A DNA stretch of 64,000 bases, from NCBI GenBank assembly GCA_017505725.1, contig JAFVOR010000043.1, forward strand, positions 1 through 64,000, written 5' to 3'. A model generated the notes under the pieces. That model searched no databases, was not told the DNA's origin, and saw only the letters and a list, made by a program, of their open reading frames with translations. This DNA is from Alistipes sp. (GTDB lineage: Bacteria; Bacteroidota; Bacteroidia; Bacteroidales; Rikenellaceae). This document shows positions 25,814 to 34,390 of the stretch, piece by piece (position 1 is the first letter of the stretch; each line of letters opens with the position of its first letter). Both the position numbers and the translations under genes were made by a program.

Positions 25814-26290
25814 ATGAAGCGAATAGCACTTTTTGCAGGTAGTTTCGACCCGTTTACCCGAGGTCACGAGGTTGTTGTCGAGGAGGCGTTGCAACTCTTC
25901 GATGAGGTGGTCATCGGTGTTGGCGAAAATGTGTCGAAAAGGTCTTTGTTGTCGGTCGAGCAGCGTTGCCGACTCATCGAGGATCTCTACCGAGATAACC
26001 AAGCAGTCAAGGTGGCATCGTATAGCACGCTGACGGGCGATTTTGCTCGCGAGGTGGGTGCTACGGTGTTGGTGCGAGGTGTGCGTAACACCATCGATTT
26101 CGAGTTTGAACGCTCGATTGAGGCTACCAACCGCCAACTATATCCCGAGTTGACCACTGTTTTGCTGCCTACACCTGCCGACTATATGCACATCTCCTCG
26201 TCGATGGTGCGTGAGTTGTTGGCCTTTGGTCGCGATGTGAGCGACTATATGCCACAAGGTGTTGATTTGGCAAACTACATATCCGAGTAA
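25814..26290 (+). CDS. coaD: phosphopantetheine adenylyltransferase
   Basis: A 158-residue enzyme that joins 4'-phosphopantetheine and ATP to dephospho-CoA, the penultimate step of coenzyme A synthesis. The N-terminus FAGSFDPFTRGHEVV has the (T/F)xGH nucleotidyltransferase motif. VLVRGVRNTIDFEFE and ISSSMVREL are the CoaD substrate-binding and C-terminal ISSTxVR-like motifs. The ATG at 25814 is chosen because it starts at MKRIALFAG; a start 36 nt earlier would overlap the upstream gene. A housekeeping gene only 2 nt behind the polysaccharide locus. Confidence 0.9.
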   Translation: MKRIALFAGSFDPFTRGHEVVVEEALQLFDEVVIGVGENVSKRSLLSVEQRCRLIEDLYRDNQAVKVASYSTLTGDFAREVGATVLVRGVRNTIDFEFERSIEATNRQLYPELTTVLLPTPADYMHISSSMVRELLAFGRDVSDYMPQGVDLANYISE

Positions 26291-28446
26291 TGCCTATGAA
26301 GAGACTTTTGGTCGTGTTCTCTTTGTTGTTCGCCATCTCTTGCGCGAGCGACTACACCTGCTATGTCGATCCATTTATTGGTACAGGTGGCTTCGGACAC
26401 ACATTCCCGGGTGCGTGTGCTCCATTCGGAATGGTGCAACCTTCGCCGGTAACGGGTTATGGCGAGTGGAAATACTGCAGCGAGTATCAATACGAGGATA
26501 CCACGATATATGGTTTCACGCAGAATCATCTCAATGGTACGGGTTGCCCCGATTTGGGCAATATATTGCTGATGCCTGTCTCGGGCGAGATGGTGCGGGC
26601 GTGGGATGGCTATCGCAGCACATTCGACAAGCGTAGCGAGAAGGCCTCGGTAGGATACTACACAGTCTATCTCGACCAACCCAAAACCAAGGTCGAGATT
26701 ACCGCTTCGGAGCGTGTAGCACTCTACAGGATGAGATTTGACGATGATGGCAAGAGTGGTATGCTCATCGATTTGCAGCACACTCCCGCCTTCAAGCCTC
26801 AAAGCCTCCACACCCACATTAGCGAGAGCGAGTCGCATTGGGAGGATGCGCAGACCCTTGTGGGTATGGCCAAGGATAAGATGTGGGCTCGTCAGACCTA
26901 TTTCTATGTGGTGAAGTTCAGTCGCCCCGTTGTGAATACCACAACCTTGCCTTCGCTCGAGGGTGAGAAGGCACTGCGTTATGTTGCCGAGTTCGATATC
27001 TCGCAGGGCGAGGAGTTGCTTGTCAAGGTGGCACTCTCGTCGGTAAGTATCGATGGCGCAAAGGAGAATCTTAAGGAGGTGTTTGGTTGGAATTTCGATC
27101 ACCTCTACCGCACTACCAAGAAAAAGTGGGGTAGACTCCTCTCGCGTGCCGAGGTGAAGGGAACAGAGGCCGAGAAGGTCAATTTCTACACCTCGTTGTA
27201 TCATCTGTTTGTTCAACCGAATATCCTCTCCGACACCAACGGATACTATCGCAACTCGGCTGATGAGGTGGTCAAGGGTGGCGCTTCGCAGACCTATTCA
27301 ACCTTCTCGTTGTGGGATACCTATCGTGCGGCACACCCCCTCTATACGATTGTCGCACCCGAGCGTGTCAACGACTTTGTCGTCTCGATGCTCGAACACG
27401 GTGATGCACAGGGTTATCTGCCGATATGGGCATTGTGGGGCAATGAGACCCACTGTATGATTGGCAACCACGCCATACCTGTTATTGTAGAGGCTTGGCG
27501 CAAGGGTTTCCGCAACTATGATGGCGAGTGGGCTATGGATCTGATTCACAAGTCGCAGACTGTGTCTCACAAGAAGAGTGATTGGGAGAACTATCTCAAG
27601 TATGGCTACTACCCTCAAGGTGTGGTTTCGTCGCAAGCGGTATCAAAGACATTGGAGAATGCCTACGACGATTATGCCGCTGCCGAAATGGCGAAGATGA
27701 TGGGGCAGAGTGACCGTGCCGACTACTTCGCAGCGCGAGCACAATATTTCAAGAATGTCTATGATGAGGAGACTCTCTGCGCACGACCTCGCTTGGCTGA
27801 TGGCAGCTGGGAGAACCCGTTCAATGAGCGTGAGCATCGCTCCTACAAGAAGGGTGGTGCATTCACCGAGGCTACCTCGTTGCAGTACACTTGGCACGTG
27901 CAGCACGATGTCGATTGGCTGATAGATTTTATGGGTGGTCGCGAATCGTTTGTCTCTCGTCTCGACACTCTCTTTGTCGGTGGTATGGTCGGCTCGCGAG
28001 TCGATATCACCGGACTTATCGGACACTATGCACACGGAAACGAACCGTGCCACCATATACCTTACCTCTACACCCTTGCAGGTCGTCCCGATAGGGCTGC
28101 CGAGGTGGTGCGCGAGGTGTTCGACACGCAGTACTCGCCTCGCTATGACGGACTCTGTGGCAATGACGATTGCGGACAGATGTCGGCGTGGTATATATTC
28201 TCGGCTATGGGCTTCTATCCTGTTGATCCTGTGAGTTGTGAGTATGTGCTTGGTGCACCGCAGATCGAGGAGATTACACTCAATGTTGGTGGAGGTAAGC
28301 GATTCGTCGTCAAAGCCGAGGGGTTGAGTCGCGAGGCAAAGTATGTCGACGCGGTCTATCTCAATGGTGAAAAACTCGACAGATGCTATATCTCCCACGA
28401 TGAGGTGATGCAGGGTGGCGAACTCCGTTTTGTAATGAAGAAATAA
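26290..28446 (+). CDS. GH92 alpha-mannosidase, lipoprotein
   Basis: A 718-residue glycoside hydrolase family 92 enzyme. A short signal peptide ends in FAISC (lipobox Cys). Family signatures are YVDPFIGTGGFGHTFPGA near the N-terminus, FTQNHLNGTGC, WGNETHCMIGNH, HGNEPCHHIPYLY (about residue 580) and GNDDCGQMSAWYIFSAMGF (about 623). GH92 enzymes are Ca2+-dependent exo-mannosidases; gut Bacteroidales use them on host N-glycans and yeast mannan. The ATG overlaps the coaD stop; a second ATG six bases on (MKRLL) is equally possible. No sus-type transporter is adjacent. Linkage specificity unknown. Confidence 0.9.
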   Translation: MPMKRLLVVFSLLFAISCASDYTCYVDPFIGTGGFGHTFPGACAPFGMVQPSPVTGYGEWKYCSEYQYEDTTIYGFTQNHLNGTGCPDLGNILLMPVSGEMVRAWDGYRSTFDKRSEKASVGYYTVYLDQPKTKVEITASERVALYRMRFDDDGKSGMLIDLQHTPAFKPQSLHTHISESESHWEDAQTLVGMAKDKMWARQTYFYVVKFSRPVVNTTTLPSLEGEKALRYVAEFDISQGEELLVKVALSSVSIDGAKENLKEVFGWNFDHLYRTTKKKWGRLLSRAEVKGTEAEKVNFYTSLYHLFVQPNILSDTNGYYRNSADEVVKGGASQTYSTFSLWDTYRAAHPLYTIVAPERVNDFVVSMLEHGDAQGYLPIWALWGNETHCMIGNHAIPVIVEAWRKGFRNYDGEWAMDLIHKSQTVSHKKSDWENYLKYGYYPQGVVSSQAVSKTLENAYDDYAAAEMAKMMGQSDRADYFAARAQYFKNVYDEETLCARPRLADGSWENPFNEREHRSYKKGGAFTEATSLQYTWHVQHDVDWLIDFMGGRESFVSRLDTLFVGGMVGSRVDITGLIGHYAHGNEPCHHIPYLYTLAGRPDRAAEVVREVFDTQYSPRYDGLCGNDDCGQMSAWYIFSAMGFYPVDPVSCEYVLGAPQIEEITLNVGGGKRFVVKAEGLSREAKYVDAVYLNGEKLDRCYISHDEVMQGGELRFVMKK

Positions 28447-28466
28447 CTAATAAAAAACTATAGATT

Positions 28467-29498
28467 ATGGAATTTTCAGCAGAAATGATTGCCGGTCTGT
28501 TGTCCGGTGAGGTGGTTGGCGATGGCAACGCCTCAATCTACACGGTATCCTCGATTGAGGGTGGCAAGGAGGGTGGCTTGGCCTACCTCTCGAATCCTCG
28601 TTTCGAGCCATATCTCTACACTACCAAGTGCTCGATAGTGCTTGTAGAGCGCAATTTCGAGCCTAAGGAGCCTGTCAAGGCTACGCTTATCAAGGTCGAT
28701 AATGTGAACGCTTGTGTCTTGCGATTGCTTGATATGTACAACGCTATGAAACCGCAGAAGAGTGGTATCTCTAAGATGGCCTCCATCTCGGAGAAGGCAA
28801 CCATTGGTGAGAACTGCTATATCGGCGACTTCGCAGTTATCGAGGCCGGTGCAGTGGTTGGCGATGGCGCAAAGATCTATCCACAGTGCTATGTGGGCGA
28901 CAATGTGAAGATTGGTGCAAAGACCACGCTCTATGCAGGCGTAAAGATCTATGAGGGTTGCTCGGTGGGTGCGAACTGTATCCTCCACGCCGGCGCGGTT
29001 ATCGGTGCTGATGGCTTCGGCTTCGCTCCGAATGCCGAGGGTGGCTTCGACAAGATTCCGCAGCTCGGTAATGTGATCATCGAGGACAATGTCGAGATTG
29101 GTGCCAACACCTGTATCGATCGTGCCAAGACCGATTCGACCATCATCCGCAAGGGTGTAAAGCTCGATAACCTCATTCAGATTGGCCATAATGTGCAGAT
29201 TGGTGAGAATACCGTATCGTCGTCGCAGACAGGCATCGCAGGCACCACCAAGGTGGGTGCAAACTGCTTCATTGCAGGTCAGGTGGGTATTGCCGACCAC
29301 GTCGTTGTCGGTGACCGTGTCAAGATTGGCGCACAAAGCGGTATCGACAAGAATGTTCCCGATGGCGAGACTCGCTTTGGTAGCCCTGCACTCGCAGGAC
29401 TTGGCTACCATCGCTCGTTTGCAGTGTTCAAGGAGTTGCCTGAGTTGCGTCGTCGTCTGCTGAAGTTGGAGGCGGAGTTGGCAAAGAAAGAGGAGTAG
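28467..29498 (+). CDS. lpxD: UDP-3-O-acylglucosamine N-acyltransferase
   Basis: A 343-residue left-handed beta-helix acyltransferase of lipid A synthesis, which adds the N-linked hydroxyacyl chain to UDP-3-O-acyl-GlcN. The N-terminal uridine-binding domain (about 1-95) precedes many hexapeptide repeats ([20 protein letters not shown]). The catalytic His lies in [12 protein letters not shown], about residue 240. The C-terminal helix ends in [13 protein letters not shown]. Full length. It confirms a Gram-negative cell with lipid A. It lies 20 nt after the GH92 gene and 13 nt before the TlpA-like gene. Confidence 0.92.
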   Translation: MEFSAEMIAGLLSGEVVGDGNASIYTVSSIEGGKEGGLAYLSNPRFEPYLYTTKCSIVLVERNFEPKEPVKATLIKVDNVNACVLRLLDMYNAMKPQKSGISKMASISEKATIGENCYIGDFAVIEAGAVVGDGAKIYPQCYVGDNVKIGAKTTLYAGVKIYEGCSVGANCILHAGAVIGADGFGFAPNAEGGFDKIPQLGNVIIEDNVEIGANTCIDRAKTDSTIIRKGVKLDNLIQIGHNVQIGENTVSSSQTGIAGTTKVGANCFIAGQVGIADHVVVGDRVKIGAQSGIDKNVPDGETRFGSPALAGLGYHRSFAVFKELPELRRRLLKLEAELAKKEE

Positions 29499-29511
29499 AA
29501 TAGAGTGAAAA

Positions 29512-30612
29512 ATGAGTGATATGAAGAGGATTTTTGTGATGGTGGCGGCTATTGTCGCCCTGATGAGTTGTGGCTCAAATGCAGTGGTTAAGAGTGATAT
29601 TTGTTGTGATATCGAGAATCTCGAGTCGGTAGAGACGATCTACCTTGTGGATATGTGGGATGGTCGCAATGTTCTCGACTCGGTGAAGGTCGAGGGAGCG
29701 AAGAGCTTCTGCTTCAAGGGTGTGAAGCACACACCTACCTTTGCCCGTCTGATGACGGAGCAGAAGAGACCTGTCGCTATGCTCTTTTTGGAGGGTGGCA
29801 AGGTCGTTGTCTCGGGCGATTTCGCATCGGGTGAGGTTGTAGCGAGTGGTACTCCGGCAAACGATGCGCTGAATGCGATGATGGTGCGTAGTAATGAGCT
29901 TTATGAGAGATATCGTCAGGCTAAGGCGAATAACGATGCCAAGGCTGCCGAGGCGGTCGAAGCGGAGCACACAGCTATGCAACAAGAGTTGTTAGACAAT
30001 AACAAGGACAATATATTCGGCCTTCTAATGTTGCGAGAGATGTCATATGGTATGAGCGCCAGGGAGGTGCTCGACGAGTTGGCAACCTTCTCTGCCGAGG
30101 TGCAGTCGTGGCCGGTGGTGGCGAAGATGAAGGAGAAGTCGGAGCGCAAACTCAAGACCGAGCCACAGGCGGAGGGTAGCGACTATGTCCCTCACTACAT
30201 CAACATCGAGCAGCCAACCCCTGCGGGCGAGATGGTTTCGTTGCAGTCGGTTGTGGAGAAGGAGGGTAATCGCTACATACTGCTCGACTTCTGGGCTTCG
30301 TGGTGTGGACCTTGTATGGGCGAGATGCCATACCTGAAAGAGGCCTATGAACTCTATCACGGCAAGGGCTTCGAGATATATGGCGTGTCGTTCGACAACA
30401 AGGCTGAGGCGTGGAAGGGTGCTATCGATAAGCTTGGTGTGAAGTGGGTGAATGTCAGCACTTTGCAGAGCTTCGACAACCCTGCGGCTAAAGATTATGT
30501 CGTGGAGTCAATCCCTACCAACTTCCTTATCGATTGCAGCAATGGTGTTATCATTGCCAAGAATCTGCGTGGCGAGGCTGTGCTCAAGAAGTTGGAGGAG
30601 TTGCTCAAATAG
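29512..30612 (+). CDS. TlpA-like thiol-disulfide lipoprotein with N-terminal DUF4369-like domain
   Basis: A 366-residue predicted lipoprotein (lipobox ALMSC). Residues about 25-130 resemble the beta-rich DUF4369 domain common in Bacteroidota, about 140-220 is a helical linker, and about 235-366 is a thioredoxin fold with active site ASWCGPCMGEMP (Cys pair near 264-267) and the cis-Pro in VESIPTNFLID. It should reduce or isomerise disulfides in envelope proteins. A second start at 29521 (MKRIF) gives a more typical signal peptide. Confidence 0.82.
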   Translation: MSDMKRIFVMVAAIVALMSCGSNAVVKSDICCDIENLESVETIYLVDMWDGRNVLDSVKVEGAKSFCFKGVKHTPTFARLMTEQKRPVAMLFLEGGKVVVSGDFASGEVVASGTPANDALNAMMVRSNELYERYRQAKANNDAKAAEAVEAEHTAMQQELLDNNKDNIFGLLMLREMSYGMSAREVLDELATFSAEVQSWPVVAKMKEKSERKLKTEPQAEGSDYVPHYINIEQPTPAGEMVSLQSVVEKEGNRYILLDFWASWCGPCMGEMPYLKEAYELYHGKGFEIYGVSFDNKAEAWKGAIDKLGVKWVNVSTLQSFDNPAAKDYVVESIPTNFLIDCSNGVIIAKNLRGEAVLKKLEELLK

Positions 30613-30615
30613 CAG

Positions 30616-31233
30616 ATGGCACAGCAGATAGAGACATATCGTATTCTGGGAATTGACCCCGGCACCAACTATACGGGTTATGGTGTGATCGAGGTCGAGG
30701 GGCGCACGCTGCGTGCAGTGGTGATGGGCGAGATCGATCTCCACAAGATTGCCGACCCCTACGAGAAACTGCGCTATATCTTCGACAGCGTGAGCCGCCT
30801 GGTCAAGGAGTATAAGCCTCGTGAGGTGGCATTAGAGTCGCCATTCTTCGGTCAGAATGTGCAGTCGATGCTCAAGCTTGGTCGTGCGCAAGGTGTGGCT
30901 ATGGCGGCGGCACTCAGTCAGGATGTCGATGTCTTTGAGTATGCCCCCTCGCGTATCAAGCAGTCGGTGGTGGGCCTCGGCTCGGCATCGAAGGAGCAGA
31001 TTGCCGGCGTGGTGATGAAGGTGCTGCACATCGAAACACCACCCAAGAAGCTCGATGCCACGGATGGTATGGCGGTGGCGTTGTGCCACTACTACGCTGT
31101 CTCTTCTCCTATAAATCAGGCACTTGGCGGCGTGAAGATCAAGGGCTTGGGTGGCGATAAGGTGGCTCGCAAACGAGGCTCAAAATCGTGGGATCAGTTC
31201 CTGCGTGAGAATCCTGAGCGCGTCAAAAAATAG
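30616..31233 (+). CDS. ruvC: Holliday junction resolvase
   Basis: A 205-residue RuvC endonuclease that cuts four-way junctions with RuvAB. Acidic active-site elements are visible: ILGIDPGTNYTGYGVI (first Asp), VALESPFFGQN (Glu) and KLDATDGMAVALCHYY (the Asp pair). The C-terminal 30 residues are basic (VARKRGSKSW). It starts 4 nt after the upstream gene and is followed by a new promoter for the ribosomal genes. Confidence 0.93.
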   Translation: MAQQIETYRILGIDPGTNYTGYGVIEVEGRTLRAVVMGEIDLHKIADPYEKLRYIFDSVSRLVKEYKPREVALESPFFGQNVQSMLKLGRAQGVAMAAALSQDVDVFEYAPSRIKQSVVGLGSASKEQIAGVVMKVLHIETPPKKLDATDGMAVALCHYYAVSSPINQALGGVKIKGLGGDKVARKRGSKSWDQFLRENPERVKK

Positions 31234-31281
31234 AGCTAACTCCCAAACAACGAAGGTTTTTGTAAAATTTTTACGAATTGA

Positions 31282-31312
31282 TTGTTTGTTCCGAATATAA
31301 TTCTTATATTTG
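31282..31312 (+). promoter_or_regulatory. promoter of the rpmB-rpmG-DUF4295 operon
   Basis: TTG (31282-31284) lies 20 nt before TATATTTG (31305-31312), matching the Bacteroidota -33/-7 pattern; a TTTG at 31285-31288 is an alternative at 16 nt. The leader to the rpmB ATG at 31351 is about 30 nt. Confidence 0.6.
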
Positions 31313-31350
31313 CAGCCCCAAATGGGATTTAATTAAAAAAATTAGTAACA

Positions 31351-31584
31351 ATGAAAGTTTGCGAAATTACAGGAAAAGTGGCCTTGGTAGGAAACAATGT
31401 TTCGCACTCCAACGTTAAGACTAAGCGCAAGTTCTCACCAAACTTGAAGACTAAGCGTTTCTGGTCGGAGGAGGAAGGCCGATGGATTACCTTGAAGGTT
31501 TCTGCTTCGGGAATCAAGACAATTAACAAGAAGGGACTCGCTGCTGCTCTCAAAGATGCTGCTGCTCCCAAGAAAATCTACTAA
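31351..31584 (+). CDS. rpmB: 50S ribosomal protein L28
   Basis: A 77-residue basic protein with the L28 pattern [20 protein letters not shown] and [12 protein letters not shown], then [18 protein letters not shown]. Length is normal for Bacteroidota L28. First gene of a three-gene ribosomal operon. Confidence 0.95.
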   Translation: MKVCEITGKVALVGNNVSHSNVKTKRKFSPNLKTKRFWSEEEGRWITLKVSASGIKTINKKGLAAALKDAAAPKKIY

Positions 31585-31597
31585 AAATTAACGAGAA

Positions 31598-31780
31598 ATG
31601 GCAAAGAAAGGTAACAGAGTTCAGGTCATCTTGGAGTGCACCGAGCAGAAGGAGAGTGGCGTACCAGGAATGTCGCGCTACATCACCACTAAGAACAAGA
31701 AGAATACCCCAGACCGTTTGGAGCGTAAGAAGTACAATCCATACTTGAAGAGGGTAACTTTACATCGTGAAATTAAGTAA
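31598..31780 (+). CDS. rpmG: 50S ribosomal protein L33
   Basis: A 60-residue L33: [20 protein letters not shown] and [20 protein letters not shown]. It lacks the paired CxxC zinc motifs (only one Cys is present), so it is the zinc-free form. 13 nt after rpmB. Confidence 0.94.
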   Translation: MAKKGNRVQVILECTEQKESGVPGMSRYITTKNKKNTPDRLERKKYNPYLKRVTLHREIK

Positions 31781-31797
31781 TAAGGAGGTAAAGAGTT

Positions 31798-31947
31798 ATG
31801 GCAAAGAAAGCAGTAGCAACCCTTCGTACTGGTGTTGGTAAGCAGTTCACCAAGTGCATCAAGATGGTTAAGTCGGAGAAGACTGGCGCCTACATTTTCA
31901 AGGAGGCAATCGTTCCAGTTGACCAGGTAGCTGAGTATATGAAATAA
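31798..31947 (+). CDS. DUF4295 family small protein
   Basis: A 49-residue basic protein beginning MAKKAVATLRTGVGKQFTK and ending VDQVAEYMK. It matches the DUF4295 family, which in Bacteroidota follows rpmB-rpmG and is presumed ribosome-associated; its function is unproven. A strong AGGAGG (31783-31788) lies 9 nt before the ATG, notable in a phylum that seldom uses Shine-Dalgarno pairing. Confidence 0.85.
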   Translation: MAKKAVATLRTGVGKQFTKCIKMVKSEKTGAYIFKEAIVPVDQVAEYMK

Positions 31948-31965
31948 TAACTCGCTGCTATGTAT

Positions 31966-31983
31966 TTAGGAGTCGACTCCTAA
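31966..31983. repeat. 18-bp perfect palindrome
   Basis: TTAGGAGTCGACTCCTAA is a perfect 9+9 palindrome without a loop, between the DUF4295 stop and the terminator hairpin. It could be a regulator site or part of the terminator region. Confidence 0.6.
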
Positions 31984-31984
31984 T

Positions 31985-32020
31985 ACAAAAGGATTTTCTC
32001 AATCGAGGAAATCCTTTTGT
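31985..32020. terminator. terminator after the ribosomal operon
   Basis: A 16-bp stem, ACAAAAGGATTTTCTC (31985-32000) with GAGGAAATCCTTTTGT (32005-32020), has one G-U pair and an AATC loop. Its A-rich and T-rich arms would let it work on both strands, serving the convergent radical SAM gene too. Confidence 0.6.
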
Positions 32021-32080
32021 GTTTGAATACGATTTTAATTTTTTTGTGGGGGTGTTCTGATGATAGAGTCGTTAGCGTTT

Positions 32081-32164
32081 AATATTCCCTAAATTCTCTA
32101 AATTCCTTGAACTCTCTAATAATCCCTAACGCCTCTAACGCCTCTAACGACCCTAACGCCTTTA
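32081..32164. repeat. degenerate 9-11 bp tandem repeat (CCCTAACG / CCTCTAACG)
   Basis: About nine units, including three close copies of CGCCTCTAA/CGACCCTAA, run between the ribosomal terminator and the stop codon of the radical SAM gene. They belong to the same repeat family as at 251-330 and 4426-4475. Confidence 0.6.
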
Positions 32165-33130
32165 TCACCCCTCTCGATATAGTTCGCCTTGCCAAGCGTT
32201 GCGCTCGGTGAGGCGTTTTTCGAGCATTGTCCAGAGTGTCTCGTTGCGTACCAAACCCCAATTGCGACCATAGTGGTAGCGAGGTGGTGCCTCCGATGCA
32301 AATCGCTCAACCACAATATCGGGGCGCAAACGACGCAAAATCTCCACAAAGAGGTCTAGGTACTCCTCCAACTCCCAAAAACGGAAGTGCTCGGGATACT
32401 CGTCATACTCGCGCTCCATAGCAGTACCCTTGAAGACCTGCAATTGATGGAATTTGATAGTGGTAAGTGGCAGAGCATTAATGCGTTGCACCTGCTCGAT
32501 AATCATCTCGTCGCTCTCACCAGGTAAACCCAAAACAAAGTGTGCACCAACCGCTATGCCTCGCTCGGCAGTCATTCGTACCGCTCGTTCGGCACACTCG
32601 AAATCGTGTCCGCGATTGATGGCTTTGAGTGTTGCGTCGTAGGTCGATTCGATGCCATATTCGATGGTTACATAGTGGCTCTTGGCAAGCTCGGCAAAGT
32701 AGTCGAGAATCTCCTCCGAAACACAGTCTGGACGAGTCCCTATGACCACGCCTACAACCTCGGGGTGAGAGAGTGCTTCGGAGTAGCGCGAACGCAGCAC
32801 TTCGAGCGGAGCGTATGTATTCGAAAACGATTGAAAATAAGCGAGATATCGCGATGCGTTGCGGTAGCGACGACGATGAAATTCGATACCCTCTTCAATC
32901 TGCTGTGTTATGCTCTTTGTGGGCTGACAATAGGATGGAGTGAAGGCCTCGTTGTTGCAGAATGTGCAACCTCCGAACCCCACCTTTCCATCACGATTTG
33001 GACAGGTAAAACCTGCGTTTATTGCCACCTTCTGCACACGCTCGCCAAAGTGTCGGCGGAAGTATGCCGAGTAGCTGTTGTATCGTCTTTCGTCACCCCA
33101 GGAGTAGATCATAAAAGTAATTTTCTGCAA
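32165..33130 (-). CDS. radical SAM protein, YhcC (TIGR01212) family
   Basis: A 321-residue radical SAM enzyme. The cluster-binding Cys residues lie in TCPNRDGKVGFGGCTFC (Cx(n)CxxC arrangement of this family). Also seen are QSFSNTYAPLEVLRSRYSEA, VGVVIGTRPDC, TIEYGIESTYD and AHFVLGLPGES. The family is widespread and linked to tRNA or other modification, but its substrate is not established. It stands alone on the minus strand, convergent with the ribosomal operon. An in-frame ATG six codons in (MIYSWG) could be the true start. Confidence 0.85.
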   Translation of the reverse strand: MQKITFMIYSWGDERRYNSYSAYFRRHFGERVQKVAINAGFTCPNRDGKVGFGGCTFCNNEAFTPSYCQPTKSITQQIEEGIEFHRRRYRNASRYLAYFQSFSNTYAPLEVLRSRYSEALSHPEVVGVVIGTRPDCVSEEILDYFAELAKSHYVTIEYGIESTYDATLKAINRGHDFECAERAVRMTAERGIAVGAHFVLGLPGESDEMIIEQVQRINALPLTTIKFHQLQVFKGTAMEREYDEYPEHFRFWELEEYLDLFVEILRRLRPDIVVERFASEAPPRYHYGRNWGLVRNETLWTMLEKRLTERNAWQGELYREG

Positions 33131-33178
33131 AAATAGTATTTTTATACTATTTTGTTCGGTTTTTGCTTGTAAAATGTT

Positions 33179-33186
33179 TATATTTG
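33179..33186 (+). promoter_or_regulatory. candidate -7 element of the cdd promoter
   Basis: TATATTTG fits TAnnTTTG and lies 24 nt before the cdd ATG at 33211. The -33 element is unclear: TTTG at 33151-33154 is 24 nt upstream and TTTTG at 33161-33165 is 13 nt upstream. This is the last convincing promoter before the 30-gene array. Confidence 0.4.
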
Positions 33187-33210
33187 CAAGACAATAAAAA
33201 CCTGACTACT

Positions 33211-33666
33211 ATGGAAAAGAGTTTGACATTGAACTACATCAAGGCGGATCGTATCGAGGAATTGCCCGCTTCTGACCGTGAACTTATTGCCGAGGCGCAG
33301 AAGGCTACCGAGTTGGCATACGCCAAATACTCGGGTTTCCGCGTGGGTGCAGCGGTGCGTTTGCGTAGTGGTAAGATAATGCGTGCCGCCAACTCCGAGA
33401 GTGAGGTTTACCCTTCGGGTTTGTGTGCCGAGCGTTCGTTGCTCTACTATGTCGAGGCCAACCACGCCGACGATCCTGTCGAGGCGTTGGCTATTGCGTC
33501 GAATCCGTCGGAGCGAGAGTGCTACCCTTGTGGCGGATGCCGTCAGGTTATTCTCGATGTCGAGCGCCGTCAAGGTTCGCCCATCCGAGTTGTTATGAGT
33601 GGCAATGGCTCGGCCTCGATTGTCGAAAGCGCACAACTCCTCCTCCCATTCACATTCCAGCTCTAA
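33211..33666 (+). CDS. cdd: cytidine deaminase
   Basis: A 151-residue zinc deaminase of pyrimidine salvage, converting cytidine or deoxycytidine to uridine. Substrate and zinc motifs: SGFRVGAAVRLRSG, SEVYPSGLCAERS (zinc Cys and catalytic Glu) and CYPCGGCRQVI (the other two zinc Cys). Start set at 33211 (MEKSL), because the earlier in-frame ATG would lie upstream of the predicted transcription start. A nucleoside-salvage enzyme at the head of the unit that runs into a nuclease-family array is suggestive but not proof of a link. Confidence 0.92.
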   Translation: MEKSLTLNYIKADRIEELPASDRELIAEAQKATELAYAKYSGFRVGAAVRLRSGKIMRAANSESEVYPSGLCAERSLLYYVEANHADDPVEALAIASNPSERECYPCGGCRQVILDVERRQGSPIRVVMSGNGSASIVESAQLLLPFTFQL

Positions 33667-33694
33667 AATTCCAAAAAGAAGAAACCTTAAAAGT

Positions 33695-34387
33695 ATGTTC
33701 AACCCAGATGATATTTTGTACGAGGACAATCACTTGCTCGTTGTGAACAAGCGAGTGGGTGACCTTGTGCAACCCGATAAGACGAGCGACGATGCACTCG
33801 AGAACTATTTGAAGGCATTTTTGAAGGTGCGCGACCATAAGCCCGGGGATGTGTTCCTCGGTGTGGTGCATCGTATCGACCGCCCTGTGAGCGGAGCGGT
33901 GTTGTTTGCCAAGACCTCGAAGGCGTTGGTGCGTCTGAACGAGATGATTCGCAAGGGCGAGATTCACAAGCACTATTGGGCAATCGTGGAGTCGCGTCCT
34001 TCGACCGAGCAAGGCTCGCTTCACCACTACATCTTGCGCGATGGCAAGACCAACCGCTCGCACGCCTACAACTCGCCACGCAAGGATGCCAAGGAGGCAC
34101 GACTCAACTACGAGATGCTTGGCTGCAGCGACCGCTACACTCTGCTCGATGTGGAGCTTCTTACGGGTCGTCACCATCAGATTCGTTGCCAGCTCTCGAA
34201 GATGGGTTGGCCTATCAAGGGCGACCTGAAGTATGGGGCGAAGCGCTCAAACCCTAATGGAGGTATCTCGCTCCACTCGCGCTCGTTGGAGTTTGTGCAC
34301 CCCGTGCGCAAGGAGACTATCACAATTGTTGCCCCCGTACCACAGGATGATAATCTGTGGCGATACTTTGATGAGAGTGTGCAGTAG
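33695..34387 (+). CDS. RluA-family pseudouridine synthase
   Basis: A 230-residue synthase isomerising uridine in rRNA or tRNA. Catalytic motif VHRIDRPVSGAVLFAKT carries the family Asp. LLTGRHHQIRCQLSKMGWPI and ISLHSRSLEFVHP are the other RluA signatures. There is no N-terminal S4 domain, so it is the short form. Start at 33695 (MFNPDD), 28 nt after cdd; a longer frame would overlap cdd. The first array gene begins 3 nt after its stop. Confidence 0.88.
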   Translation: MFNPDDILYEDNHLLVVNKRVGDLVQPDKTSDDALENYLKAFLKVRDHKPGDVFLGVVHRIDRPVSGAVLFAKTSKALVRLNEMIRKGEIHKHYWAIVESRPSTEQGSLHHYILRDGKTNRSHAYNSPRKDAKEARLNYEMLGCSDRYTLLDVELLTGRHHQIRCQLSKMGWPIKGDLKYGAKRSNPNGGISLHSRSLEFVHPVRKETITIVAPVPQDDNLWRYFDESVQ

Positions 34388-34390
34388 AGT

